The notes under the pieces: generated by a model | Database searches by the model: none | What the model was told of the DNA's origin: nothing | What the model saw: the letters and a program-made list of their open reading frames with translations, nothing else | From: Methanosarcina siciliae T4/M | GTDB lineage: Archaea > Halobacteriota > Methanosarcinia > Methanosarcinales > Methanosarcinaceae | DNA: 64,000 nt | Reading direction: 5' to 3' | Assembly (NCBI RefSeq): GCF_000970085.1 | Contig: NZ_CP009506.1 | Span: 3,596,001-3,660,000 of the forward strand | Translations under genes and position numbers: made by a program | In this document: in pieces, positions 36,701-44,600 of the stretch | Layout of the letters: each line of letters begins with the position of its first letter | Position numbering within the stretch: position 1 is the first letter of the stretch

Positions 36701-37925
36701 TGCTCTCGGGCAGGACATGGGCATAATCTCTACAATGAAAGTCACCGGCCAGCCCGAAAGTAAATACAACTGGACCGAAAACCTGACCCTCATCGTTGAC
36801 CAGAAGCCGAACTACCTCTACCATGACCCTGACTTCGACCTGAGAGGAGAATACGAATGGGCTGATTCCATGGACGGGAAAATCACCTACCCCCTCGGTG
36901 TCCGGAACACCTGCATTTTTACGGCCAACGTCTCCGAAGAAATTGCAGATGCCATCTCTTCAAGCGGTGAATACGTAAAAACCGAAACTTCCCAGCAGAT
37001 CAGCCGGAGTATTTCCACCCTGAACACGGAAGTTAACCTGCTGGAGCAGAACCTCAGCGAACAGGGAGTTTCTCTGGACACAGCCCGCCTTAACACAGAG
37101 GTCTACAACCTGAAACTGGTCTATGCTCGGGAAATGAGATATCAGATTACTGAAGAGGTAGTCGCTGAGGTGAGTTCAAATCCTGTTGTTTCCGGCTGGA
37201 TAGAAGAAACCCGCGTCCGTGCAGTCACAGCTGGCTATCTTAACAGCCTCTCCGATGAAGAGATTATTGAAAAATCTACCACGGACCAGTTAGCAACCGA
37301 ACTTGCCTCCATCGTAAAAACCGATATTCGGAACTCAAATCCTCCGATCGAACCTGACGAGCTTGAAGCCACCCTGAACAGAGTCGATACGGATGTTAGA
37401 ATCGGTGTTGCAAACGGCATCTGTGCGGTTACGGCCAGCAAAGGGGAAACAATTGATATTCTTTTTGAACATATTGATGGTGAACTGAAAAGCCTGACAA
37501 ACGAAACCGTGGACATGTATTCGGGAGAGGTAGCTGACAGAGTTACAAAAAGGCTGGACAGGACAATGGCAGCTGTTCCTTGTGGGCTTCCGGTATTGCC
37601 ACCGCATTGGGTTTTTACGGTTAATGTGTGGACATATGAGGTAAAAGGAGAGTACGAGACGTTTACTCTTGTCGATAATGATAATGAAGTGATCCCAAAG
37701 CCTTACTTTGGGCATAAAGGGCAGAAATATGTTAGAAAGTATGAACACATAAGCCATCCTTATAAAAAGAATCCAGATGGAAGTAGCATTTGGTTAGGTG
37801 AAAATTCAAGGATACAATTCCAAATAAATGGATATGCGTCTACCATTGTTGGAACTGGCCCTAAAGGTGTCGGTGATAAAGAAGGGGGCTATTCAGAAAA
37901 ATCAGTTGGATTTGTTGAGCTATAA
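33762..37925 (+). CDS. Giant membrane-anchored extracellular protein
   Basis: A 1387-residue protein that I cannot name. After a short basic N-terminus one hydrophobic segment (YIPYSIIGIFIVLAATFTSV) anchors it, with the bulk probably outside the cell, in the style of archaeal pilin-like/Tad-type surface proteins. It has many N-glycosylation sequons (NYTLVDLESG, NLSMNLS-type), a Ser/Thr-rich stretch near residue 430 and acidic helical regions near 870-1000 and 1060-1180. C-terminal Pro/Tyr-rich sequence lacks a second membrane span. Start: GTG at 33762 overlapping CCGGGG; a TTG at 33741 is less likely. The last ~100 codons are visibly more AT-rich. It is followed 18 bp later by a sarcinarray gene. 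Confidence 0.8.
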   Translation: MKHIAGERSLKCSYFFQDTRAYIPYSIIGIFIVLAATFTSVYLLKMDSEVAETIYTTEKSDPRQTAISLAASDLARCLNYAGMEALEWQGEHPVILPEGSPVERFSEDNFMVTPQNQNLEKGDTLQISINLPSDVWGEIESLWKNRDVVLIVNDSAGREIKRVNYGKATGFFQKVSFEEYLEVPESAKAGYASIELYYGDELKASDWFRIEASPIKDITAEAFNQLLLANYQSNSHTFLEYAINVKPDITPEEIKVRKVNGTLQREISSDDKKYTNKKYTIYYIFEVPVLNYTLVDLESGETYNLSMNLSTLIPSREPLLEELVREYETALGTSSSLDSTSNIVLGATNLRTFIYGPWQHYANGPLNILTNPALASSVNGATLYTQKRVFDSVDPLALTYTTYYNGKVLYEDVCASSNSKTSPSLLDSTNLNTTGFNTTGLNTAESSASVSFYEADEGVNLTTAYSSLAANRSFSLDVEKGIEQSLEEVNISYDELSEYSEITVSASDYTEGVLDGWVFNDHVWAEETPDLIHDVADSVYTAPVQGQILRDGFNSPVPLTSAITKDFDRNSVSYSGHTVSWESDYFVSGTHEGSRVPSYSWNDSVTNSYSEAVNPSIDPPKGKLKSWQVTDASVNLKSVEMSDLRVEPHYEYRANDQLVAEHRTDDGYLSSEDHIFDWGIRYDIYYSIRTKWEIDYDYKYTYVWHTVSHNEDGSTSIEANYGTSRGSDSETVSKTDPESFYHTETESENLTVIYHQRPPTGGYTGLSTYTDPVEREYRKTTLLYTAGEEKFDPCCSDAADKYRAAYVDIRTLESTFLTYPDRMYLSERAVNCDIPPWLHRVMAEEVLAMLDAIEKDKLNFSYSLLESPGEDPTDLQVETAEKLLHDLEASRETYVNKAQHLTPTGKMYVCSDSARYIARNEAYNRLLKDIEQKNKKLDSDLNSYILDALGKKGLSTGAFDSVTSGPMTLFDNPAMEKAASALGQDMGIISTMKVTGQPESKYNWTENLTLIVDQKPNYLYHDPDFDLRGEYEWADSMDGKITYPLGVRNTCIFTANVSEEIADAISSSGEYVKTETSQQISRSISTLNTEVNLLEQNLSEQGVSLDTARLNTEVYNLKLVYAREMRYQITEEVVAEVSSNPVVSGWIEETRVRAVTAGYLNSLSDEEIIEKSTTDQLATELASIVKTDIRNSNPPIEPDELEATLNRVDTDVRIGVANGICAVTASKGETIDILFEHIDGELKSLTNETVDMYSGEVADRVTKRLDRTMAAVPCGLPVLPPHWVFTVNVWTYEVKGEYETFTLVDNDNEVIPKPYFGHKGQKYVRKYEHISHPYKKNPDGSSIWLGENSRIQFQINGYASTIVGTGPKGVGDKEGGYSEKSVGFVEL

Positions 37926-37943
37926 ACAAGATTGGTGGATAAA

Positions 37944-38549
37944 ATGAAAATAAAAACTCTATTTTTAGGATTCCTTATATGTTTGGTGGTATTTCCAAAC
38001 GTATCTTCTGCAAGCAGTCCATATGGAGAAATGCAGGTTTATTACAATGACAGATTATTGCCTGGCTCTGAAGTTGCAAAACCTACTTTAAAAATAGGGG
38101 AGCCATTTAATGTGAGTATAAATCTCACTGTTTACCAAAAATCAGAAGTTTCGGTAATGTTAAGTGAAATTGGTGATGGAGATTTTGTAATTTTGAATGG
38201 ATTCACGAAAGAAATGAATAAATATGGCTCAAAAGTCATGGAAAAAGACTCCTCTAAAGTATTTGAATGGACGGTAATTCCTACTGAAAATTGGGCTGGT
38301 GGTTCTATACCAGTTAACTTTGTTTATCAAATTAATGATTTTGAAACGGGGAAAATTTTAGTTAACAGCGGATTCACCGTTGCTTATCCATATATTTCCA
38401 ACGAATACTATGAAGGCGAACCTCCCACCTCTGAAGAGCAACCAGCCTCAGAAACAGAGCCTGCCTCCACATCCGCATCCGCTCCAGCCTTTACACTTGC
38501 CGGTGCGCTTTCTTTTCTCGTATTGGCTTTTGCCCTTTTCCGCAGGTGA
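37944..38549 (+). CDS. Sarcinarray-family surface protein
   Basis: A 201-residue exported protein of the Methanosarcina-specific sarcinarray type. It has a signal peptide (KIKTLFLGFLICLVVFPNVS), a single beta-rich domain (GEMQVYYNDRLLPGSEVAKP, LKIGEPFNVSINLTV) with N-glycosylation sequons, a Thr/Ser/Pro/Glu-rich linker and a C-terminal APAFTLAGALSFLVLAFALF-RR anchor that resembles sorting signals of the PGF-CTERM kind. The ATG at 37944 follows GGTGG; in-frame TTG/GTG codons just upstream are not needed. The gene is AT-rich and closely follows the giant surface protein, so the two are probably coexpressed and may work together at the cell surface. Confidence 0.8.
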   Translation: MKIKTLFLGFLICLVVFPNVSSASSPYGEMQVYYNDRLLPGSEVAKPTLKIGEPFNVSINLTVYQKSEVSVMLSEIGDGDFVILNGFTKEMNKYGSKVMEKDSSKVFEWTVIPTENWAGGSIPVNFVYQINDFETGKILVNSGFTVAYPYISNEYYEGEPPTSEEQPASETEPASTSASAPAFTLAGALSFLVLAFALFRR

Positions 38550-39257
38550 AAATCCTGCTTGGAGACTTATTTTTGGGCTTATCTCCAGATCCATTTTTTT
38601 TCTTAAGCATAGACATTTTCAGGGTTGTTTTCAGGTTTGAGTTTCTTGGTTGCTTAAAATCCAGCTTCAAAAGAGAGATTTTTGAGTTTTAGGTGGTCCC
38701 TTATTTATCGGTTGATATTATCCGAATATCCGAAACTGGGATCTTTTGTTTTATTAATTCTATCCTTGCAGATGAACTTGTCTCGACTGCAACATAAAAA
38801 AGAAACAAACGGATTCATATCTTGCCGGAGAACCTCATTCAAATTTATAGATACATATAAGCACCTCCGCCAGCTTGTCTGGCGGCCCTTCACAAAAAAC
38901 AGAAAAAACGGATTTGAAAGGGAAATGATAGTGAAATTTATACAGTTTTAGCCTTTTATGCTTCTTTTTTACTCACAAACATCTTTAGTAACCTTTACTT
39001 AGTGGCACTCTCTCTTTATTTTTCGGTCTCTTTTTTGTCTTTTCGGGAAAGACCGCTCTCCTTCGTCGAGCGGAACAGGAACGACTCAATATAGCGAATA
39101 TGGTTGTAAGGCTCAGATAGATCTATTATTTAGTCCGCTTGAGCGCAGATCCCGACTATGCCTGAAAAAAGGTAATGAGGGGTCAGCCCGGGGCTGGCAA
39201 AAATCCCTTTCTTCTATTTTTGGTTCAGCTGGAACCAATAGCTAATGTAAGAAGCTC
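38550..39257. other. 700-bp gap with hairpins
   Basis: Contains two inverted repeats: CCGCCAG/CTGGCGG (38867-38873 and 38879-38885), and an imperfect CAGCCC/GGGCTG near 39183-39200. Short frames here have no ribosome-binding sites and no recognisable products. It may hold an untranslated RNA, but I see no proof. Confidence 0.4.
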
Positions 39258-39806
39258 TTATCTAAATGCAGTAAACTTCTCTTTCACGGCACCGCACACA
39301 GGACACCTATCTGGAGCTTCCCCTTCGAGAGTGTACCCACATACTTCGCAGATGTGGACAGGCCCGAGGTCGACGTCATTTCCTGCATTAACCGCATCGA
39401 ATGCTTTTTCAAAGAGCTGTTTGTGCAGTTTTTCAGTGGCATAGGACCATTCGAAACTTCTCTGCGCGAGTTTTTCTTCCTGGAACTTTGCTACTTCTAT
39501 GTAGACGGGGTACATTTCTTCTATTTCGAATGTCTCACCGTCGATTGCAAGTTGAAGGTTTTTCAGGGTATCCCCCGGTCCAAAGGCTGCCATGCTGTTT
39601 GCGACAAAACCCCCGTTGAGGTGTTTCAACGCTTTATAATGGTCGCCTGCATGTACGTATTCGGCATGGGAGATTGCCCGGAATAAGCGGGCTACGTTTG
39701 TGAATTTTTCTTTTTCGGCCTGGTTTGCAAAATGCAAATACCTCATATGGGCCTGGCTTTCCCCACCAAATGCATTGATCAGATGCTGTTCTGTCATTTT
39801 TCTCAT
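39258..39806 (-). CDS. Rubrerythrin
   Basis: A 182-residue non-haem di-iron peroxidase that removes hydrogen peroxide in anaerobes. The ferritin-like part carries the di-iron ligands (FGGESQAHMRYLHFA, ISHAEYVHAGDHY, EIEEMYPVYIEVAKFQEEKL, and ATEKLHKQLFEKA). The C-terminal rubredoxin-like domain has CEVCGYTLEG and CPVCGAVKEKF, the four cysteines binding one iron. AGGGGTT precedes the ATG at 39806. A TATA-like GGATATAAA lies at 39839-39847 on the minus strand. Monocistronic, as expected for an oxidative-stress gene. Confidence 0.95.
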   Translation of the reverse strand: MRKMTEQHLINAFGGESQAHMRYLHFANQAEKEKFTNVARLFRAISHAEYVHAGDHYKALKHLNGGFVANSMAAFGPGDTLKNLQLAIDGETFEIEEMYPVYIEVAKFQEEKLAQRSFEWSYATEKLHKQLFEKAFDAVNAGNDVDLGPVHICEVCGYTLEGEAPDRCPVCGAVKEKFTAFR

Positions 39807-40142
39807 TTTAATAACCCCTTTATTATAAAATTCGATGGTTTATATCCTCAGGACTTACGTATTTTAGAAGTAAAATAAAGTGTGGGCAGGTCTGTCACAG
39901 AAATTCTTATGAGACCTTTTGAAATTTCATGCTATCTCTTCTGTTTAACTGTGTAAGTCTGAGTTCACGCTTTATTTGAATTTAGAGAATAAAAGTCTTT
40001 TTAATCTGCTAAATTATTTTATACAGTTGGCGTTGGGTGAGGAATTCTATTCTGAAGGCGGTATTAGCTAAAAAAATACTATGAATTCAATTTATAGGTT
40101 TACTCTGACGGATTTAGTATCCGATTTCTGATAATTCTAAAT
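39807..40142. other. Gap between rubrerythrin and MFS genes
   Basis: AT-rich, contains the rubrerythrin promoter near its left end and presumably the end of the MFS transcript. No gene seen. Confidence 0.5.
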
Positions 40143-41474
40143 TTACGTTTCAACATAATATCTATTTTGGGATAGCTCACCACCCTTACCTTCAAAATCT
40201 TCTAATTGTTTTATTCTTTTATTTTGCCAGATCAACAGAGCAACCACCGAAATCATTAAGCCGGAAATTATAAACATTAAGGCAATTCCTCTGCCTTCTC
40301 CTACTCCAATAATAGAACCAGCTGTTTCAGACAATAAACCCTCAGGTTCTAAAAGCGGATTGAATATTTTGTCTGCTAAAAAACCTGCTACTGCATAAGC
40401 TATGATGTAGCCAAGATAAGTAATCATAGAAATAATCGACCACACACGCCCCTGTTTACTGTTATCAATATTTTTTCGAATTAAAACTTCAAGAGATGTA
40501 TTAATAAAAGGCAATGTGGCAAAAAACATAAATCCTGCTAAAGTGACAAAAGCTATATTTGTTGAAAGTCCGAGATTGGCAAAAAATAAGCCTGACATGA
40601 ATAGTGAGATAGATAAAGTTTTTACATGTTTGTTTTTGCTGCCAAATACCCCGATAAACAGGCTTCCGATCAGTATGCCTGATGCGCAGATCGATTGAGT
40701 GATCCCTGCCGCTTTTACTGTTGTTAAATTTAGCAGCATCGGAATAATAAGAGATTGAAGCAATCCGACAAAAAAGAGCACGAGCATAATAGTAATAATC
40801 AGATTAACCACGCCTCTATTTTTCGAAAATTCCTGAATACCTTCTCTAAGGTCAGCCAAGTTGTTTTGTTCCGATTTCGTAATTTGTGTTCTGCCCAGGG
40901 TATTTCTTATCCATATAACAATGGAGCTGGCAATTAAGAAAGTGGTAACATCAATTAAAAAAACAAATTTGATATCCATTATTGTGAGTATAATCCCGGC
41001 TAAAAAAGGAGAAATTAAGTATTGAGCCGAACTTGCTAACTGCACCAATCCACTTGCTTTGGCATATTGATTTTCAGGCAGGAGATCCGTAATCAGGGCC
41101 TTATAGGCTGGTTCCTGAAAAGCTGAAAAAATTGAACTGATTGCAATCCCAAGATAAATTTGCCAGAGTTCAATATTGCCTTTCAGCATCATAACAAATA
41201 TGAAGAGAAGCCCGAGCGTTGATCCTGAATCCCCGAAGACCATCATTAAACGTCTATCATAACGGTCTGCCAGTATACCTCCATAGGGCTTTAGCAAAAA
41301 AGGTGGCAAAAAAGCACACATGAGTATAAAGACATAGCTTGAAGCCGTACCGGTTTGTTGGTATACATATACTCCTAAGGAAAAAATAGTAAGGCCACTA
41401 CCTATTATTGAGATGAATTGTCCAAACCAGATAAAAAGGAATTTGGAATAGTGATCTGTAGAATTATTTGTCAC
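40143..41474 (-). CDS. MFS drug-efflux-type transporter
   Basis: A 443-residue, 12-helix major facilitator of the multidrug/macrolide-efflux-like group. The loop after helix 2 carries the MFS signature GGILADRYDRRLMMVFGD. The first helix contains WFGQFISIIGSGLTIFSLG. The C-terminus is a charged cytosolic tail. Its start overlaps the end of the upstream CPBP protease gene by 4 bp (ATGA), so the two are translated from one mRNA. Codon use is AT-rich with many Ile/Asn/Lys codons compared with neighbours, suggesting transfer from a low-GC bacterium. The substrate is unknown. Confidence 0.9.
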   Translation of the reverse strand: MTNNSTDHYSKFLFIWFGQFISIIGSGLTIFSLGVYVYQQTGTASSYVFILMCAFLPPFLLKPYGGILADRYDRRLMMVFGDSGSTLGLLFIFVMMLKGNIELWQIYLGIAISSIFSAFQEPAYKALITDLLPENQYAKASGLVQLASSAQYLISPFLAGIILTIMDIKFVFLIDVTTFLIASSIVIWIRNTLGRTQITKSEQNNLADLREGIQEFSKNRGVVNLIITIMLVLFFVGLLQSLIIPMLLNLTTVKAAGITQSICASGILIGSLFIGVFGSKNKHVKTLSISLFMSGLFFANLGLSTNIAFVTLAGFMFFATLPFINTSLEVLIRKNIDNSKQGRVWSIISMITYLGYIIAYAVAGFLADKIFNPLLEPEGLLSETAGSIIGVGEGRGIALMFIISGLMISVVALLIWQNKRIKQLEDFEGKGGELSQNRYYVET

Positions 41475-42340
41475 TCAGTTAACTCCCGTGGTCCTGTCAT
41501 TTTCGGTAACTCGTCAACCCCAGTAGTAAGATGTTCTTTCGAAAAAGCCATCTCTTTGTCTAATATGATAATAATTGCAGCAACGACAGTAATAAGCACT
41601 GTTTCAATGCACTTTGCAAATTGGGTCATTTGCAGAGCTTCCTGCAAGAAATTGATGGAAATGTGAACGAGAATCGCTGCCAGAACACTTTTTCCGTTTT
41701 TGATGTAGATCCAGCTGACAATCACTCCAATAGGGACGATGCTGACAAAAAAATTCACCGCATACCAGATGTTTTCGTGGAAAATCACGTACTGATACAT
41801 GTCATTGACAAAGATCAGCGGGAAGTGCCAGAGCGACCAGAGTATACTGAAAACAACCGATGCCGTAAAGAAAGTGTGCCGGCTTTGCAGACTTTCAAAG
41901 CCGTATCCTCTCCATCCGAGCTCTTCAAAAATCGAAGCCAGGATAAGAGTAAGAAACGCGGGGACAAACCCTGATGAAAAAGAGTATCCTTCAGCAAATT
42001 GAAATTGAGAAGTCGATCCACCAAATGGAAGAGAAAGAAAAATAGATGCCAGAACAGTGAGTGGCATTAGTAACATAAATGCCAGTAACACTTTTGGGTT
42101 TATTAACCTGAGATTAATAAACCGATTGATAAAATCCTTTTTTAAATACGAATTTTTGGATGTAAATATCATAAATAGTGCAACAAAAAAAGGTACCATC
42201 AGTCCTAGTAACGCTAATAACATATACAGTCCACTATCATCATGAAAACTTAAATATGCCGCTGGAAACCAGAGAGCATAGGTTATAATATAAACCATAA
42301 TATAATAGGTTCTGGGTTTATACCTGTAGTTCGGAATCAT
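41471..42340 (-). CDS. CPBP-family intramembrane metalloprotease
   Basis: A 289-residue, roughly eight-helix protein of the CPBP (CAAX protease and bacteriocin-processing) family. Motif 1 is EELGWRGYGFESL with E139-E140, motif 2 is SLWHFPLIF with the metal-ligand His, and motif 3 is ILVHISINF with another His. The active site would lie in the membrane and bind zinc. The gene is first in a two-gene operon with the MFS exporter. It shares the AT-rich character of that gene. Archaeal members have no known substrates; processing or immunity roles are known for bacterial relatives. Confidence 0.88.
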   Translation of the reverse strand: MIPNYRYKPRTYYIMVYIITYALWFPAAYLSFHDDSGLYMLLALLGLMVPFFVALFMIFTSKNSYLKKDFINRFINLRLINPKVLLAFMLLMPLTVLASIFLSLPFGGSTSQFQFAEGYSFSSGFVPAFLTLILASIFEELGWRGYGFESLQSRHTFFTASVVFSILWSLWHFPLIFVNDMYQYVIFHENIWYAVNFFVSIVPIGVIVSWIYIKNGKSVLAAILVHISINFLQEALQMTQFAKCIETVLITVVAAIIIILDKEMAFSKEHLTTGVDELPKMTGPRELTE

Positions 42341-42560
42341 CTTTCTTCCACCTTTTAATCACCATGACTGTTTCTGATTTTTTGCTATTCGCCCTGATTT
42401 TTGCAGTCAAAAGCAATAAATTTGTTTTTAATTTTTTTATTTAATAATAGAAATGACAGATTATAATAACGCTTTACATTATTTATGTAATATGTGTTTT
42501 TTTATTTGAAAATCCATGATGTTTTATATAACGAGTAGATTTGAATCACATAGATGCGCT

Positions 42561-42779
42561 TTATATGATGAGGTACAAGAAACAATTTGCTGGCAAGAAG
42601 TGAATTGATAACATAGCTAATATTTGATTGTCTAATTTTTCCTGTGTAAGTGAATGTTTTTTATCTATTTGTAGCTCTCCGGTTCTAACCACTCCAGCGC
42701 GTTGGTCGAAATGATAAGAACAATGTTCAGGCTTCGCTGGATCAACATGAACTCTTAACCACGAGTCTGTGGAAATCAG
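42561..42779 (-). pseudogene. Open frame with coding character but no start
   Basis: On the minus strand this 72-codon frame is bounded by stops and has no ATG/GTG/TTG at its beginning. Its first two thirds read like real protein (LRVHVDPAKPEHCSYHFDQR, then AGVVRTGELQIDKKHSLTQE), with acidic/basic helix-like sequence, so it looks like the remnant of a gene. I do not recognise the family. It overlaps the promoter side of mre11, and the rest of the gap 42341-42830 contains no other gene. Confidence 0.35.
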
Positions 42780-42830
42780 TTAAATACTAATATACAAATC
42801 CCTATACCGTAAAAACTGGAGACTGATATT

Positions 42831-44600
42831 ATGGACCGGGAAATAAGGATACTCCACACTGCAGACACGCACCTGGGATACCGGCAGTACCACAGCGAGG
42901 TACGGAGGCAGGACTTTTTTAAGGCTTTTGAGTTGGTCATTCAGGATGCGGTTGACATGCAGGTTGATGCTGTTGTGCATGCGGGAGACCTTTTTGATTC
43001 GAGGAATCCGACCCTTGAAGACCTCCTTGAGACTATGAACATTCTCTCCCGGTTGAAGGCTGCAAACATACCTTTTTTCGGAATTGTCGGGAACCACGAG
43101 AGCAAGCAAACTACCCAGTGGCTGGACCTCTTTGAAGAGATGGGGCTTGCGGGAAGGCTCGGGAAAACACCGAAGCTTGTCGGGGATACGGCAATCTACG
43201 GGATTGACAGCGTCCCCAAGTCAAAAATTCCTCTTTACGATTATTCAGGATTTGAAGTACCGGAGTCCCTGCCGGAAAACTGCAGGAAGCTCCTTGTGAT
43301 GCACCAGATCGTACAGCCCTTCCCGTATGCTGACTGGGACTGCGCCGAGGTGCTTGAAAACCTGCCCTTTAAGGTTGATGCAATTCTCCTTGGGGACTAC
43401 CACAAATATGAGAAAATAAAGGTAGGGGAAGGGGAGACCTGGGCTACGTACTCGGGAAGCACCGAACGCAACAGTGCGTCTGAAAACGAGCCCCGTTCTT
43501 ACAATATTATCACTCTTTCCGGGGAAGGGCCGGAGATCAGCAGGAGGACCATCCCTACCCGTAATTTCCTTTTTATCACGGCAAAAATCGATGGGGGAGA
43601 AAAGCCTTACGAACAGATCTTTTCTGCAATAAATGAACATCTTGAAGAGATTCCCGAATCTGTCGTGTTTCTGGACATCTCAGGAGATTCAGACTCAGTT
43701 CTTTCTTTCAGCGAGATCGAAGAATACCTGTTAAGCAAAGGAGCTCTTGTGTCAAAGGTGAAAGATGCCAGGATAAAAGAGAACCTTCCCGAAGAGGTTG
43801 TGAAAGTCGCATTTTCCGACCCGGACCATGCAGTTGCCGAAGAGATACGCAGGATGAGCTTAAACGACGGAGGGCTGATAGTCGATGAGATCATCCGGAG
43901 CCCGGACGTTTCAAGGTCAAGGGTGGACGAAGAAACCGAGAACCGGCTTTCGAGATTGATTGAAGCGATAGATTTCAAAGACCCGGATTTCAGGATAGAG
44001 ATCCCTGCCAGCCCTGTAAGTCCTACAGACTCTATTGATCCTGTCAGTCCTATAAACACCGTAAGTTCTGCTGACCCGGTCAGCGCTGTTAGTCCTGAAA
44101 GCTCTACTGACCATGTAAGCTCTGTCATAATTGAAAATCATGAAAAATCTATTCCGGCAGTTGAGGCTGAAAAGGTTGAAACTCTTGACCCTGCCGGAGA
44201 AACTGAATTTGCGGCGGGAATTGCCGGCAAAACCGAAACCTTGCGGGCTCCTGTCAGAATTAAAAACTCTGAATCTCTTAACGAAGCACTCAAGAAGAGT
44301 TATGAAGCTCCTGATAAGGTCCGTGAAGCCCCTGATGTGAACCCTGAACTTCCTGAGCCCCTTCCGGCATTTGAAAATACCGGCTCCCCTGAAACCTTTG
44401 GGTCGTGTGAGAAGATTGTTTCATCAGAAATCCCTGAAAAGAGTGGGGTAGAGGCAGATTCTGAAAAAGAGGGCATGGATAGAGTTGAAAAACCTGCTCA
44501 TGATCCGGATAAAGCTGCAAAACCGGTAAAACAGAGCCAGAGAAAAGGAAAAGGAAAGTCTGCCGTACCCAGACAGTATAACCTTGGTGATTACCTGTGA
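42831..44600 (+). CDS. mre11: DNA double-strand-break nuclease Mre11
   Basis: A 589-residue nuclease that, with Rad50, processes DNA ends. Phosphoesterase motifs: D12/H14 (HTADTHLG), VHAGDLFDSRNP, N88/H89 (VGNHESKQ) and H158 (VMHQ). The last motif is GDYH (G188-D189-Y190-H191) where most Mre11 proteins have G-H-x-H, so one metal ligand appears to be Asp instead of His. A capping region runs to about residue 390. A long low-complexity tail rich in Pro, Val, Ser and Glu follows (about 390-570) and ends in a basic KQSQRKGKGKSAVPRQ segment that may bind DNA. rad50 overlaps by 4 bp (GTGA), which ensures coupled synthesis. Confidence 0.95.
   Translation: MDREIRILHTADTHLGYRQYHSEVRRQDFFKAFELVIQDAVDMQVDAVVHAGDLFDSRNPTLEDLLETMNILSRLKAANIPFFGIVGNHESKQTTQWLDLFEEMGLAGRLGKTPKLVGDTAIYGIDSVPKSKIPLYDYSGFEVPESLPENCRKLLVMHQIVQPFPYADWDCAEVLENLPFKVDAILLGDYHKYEKIKVGEGETWATYSGSTERNSASENEPRSYNIITLSGEGPEISRRTIPTRNFLFITAKIDGGEKPYEQIFSAINEHLEEIPESVVFLDISGDSDSVLSFSEIEEYLLSKGALVSKVKDARIKENLPEEVVKVAFSDPDHAVAEEIRRMSLNDGGLIVDEIIRSPDVSRSRVDEETENRLSRLIEAIDFKDPDFRIEIPASPVSPTDSIDPVSPINTVSSADPVSAVSPESSTDHVSSVIIENHEKSIPAVEAEKVETLDPAGETEFAAGIAGKTETLRAPVRIKNSESLNEALKKSYEAPDKVREAPDVNPELPEPLPAFENTGSPETFGSCEKIVSSEIPEKSGVEADSEKEGMDRVEKPAHDPDKAAKPVKQSQRKGKGKSAVPRQYNLGDYL

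Noticed and set aside
38682..38951. Plus-strand 89-codon frame in the gap after the sarcinarray gene
   Set aside because: No ribosome-binding site; it spans a perfect hairpin, and the product has no recognisable character.
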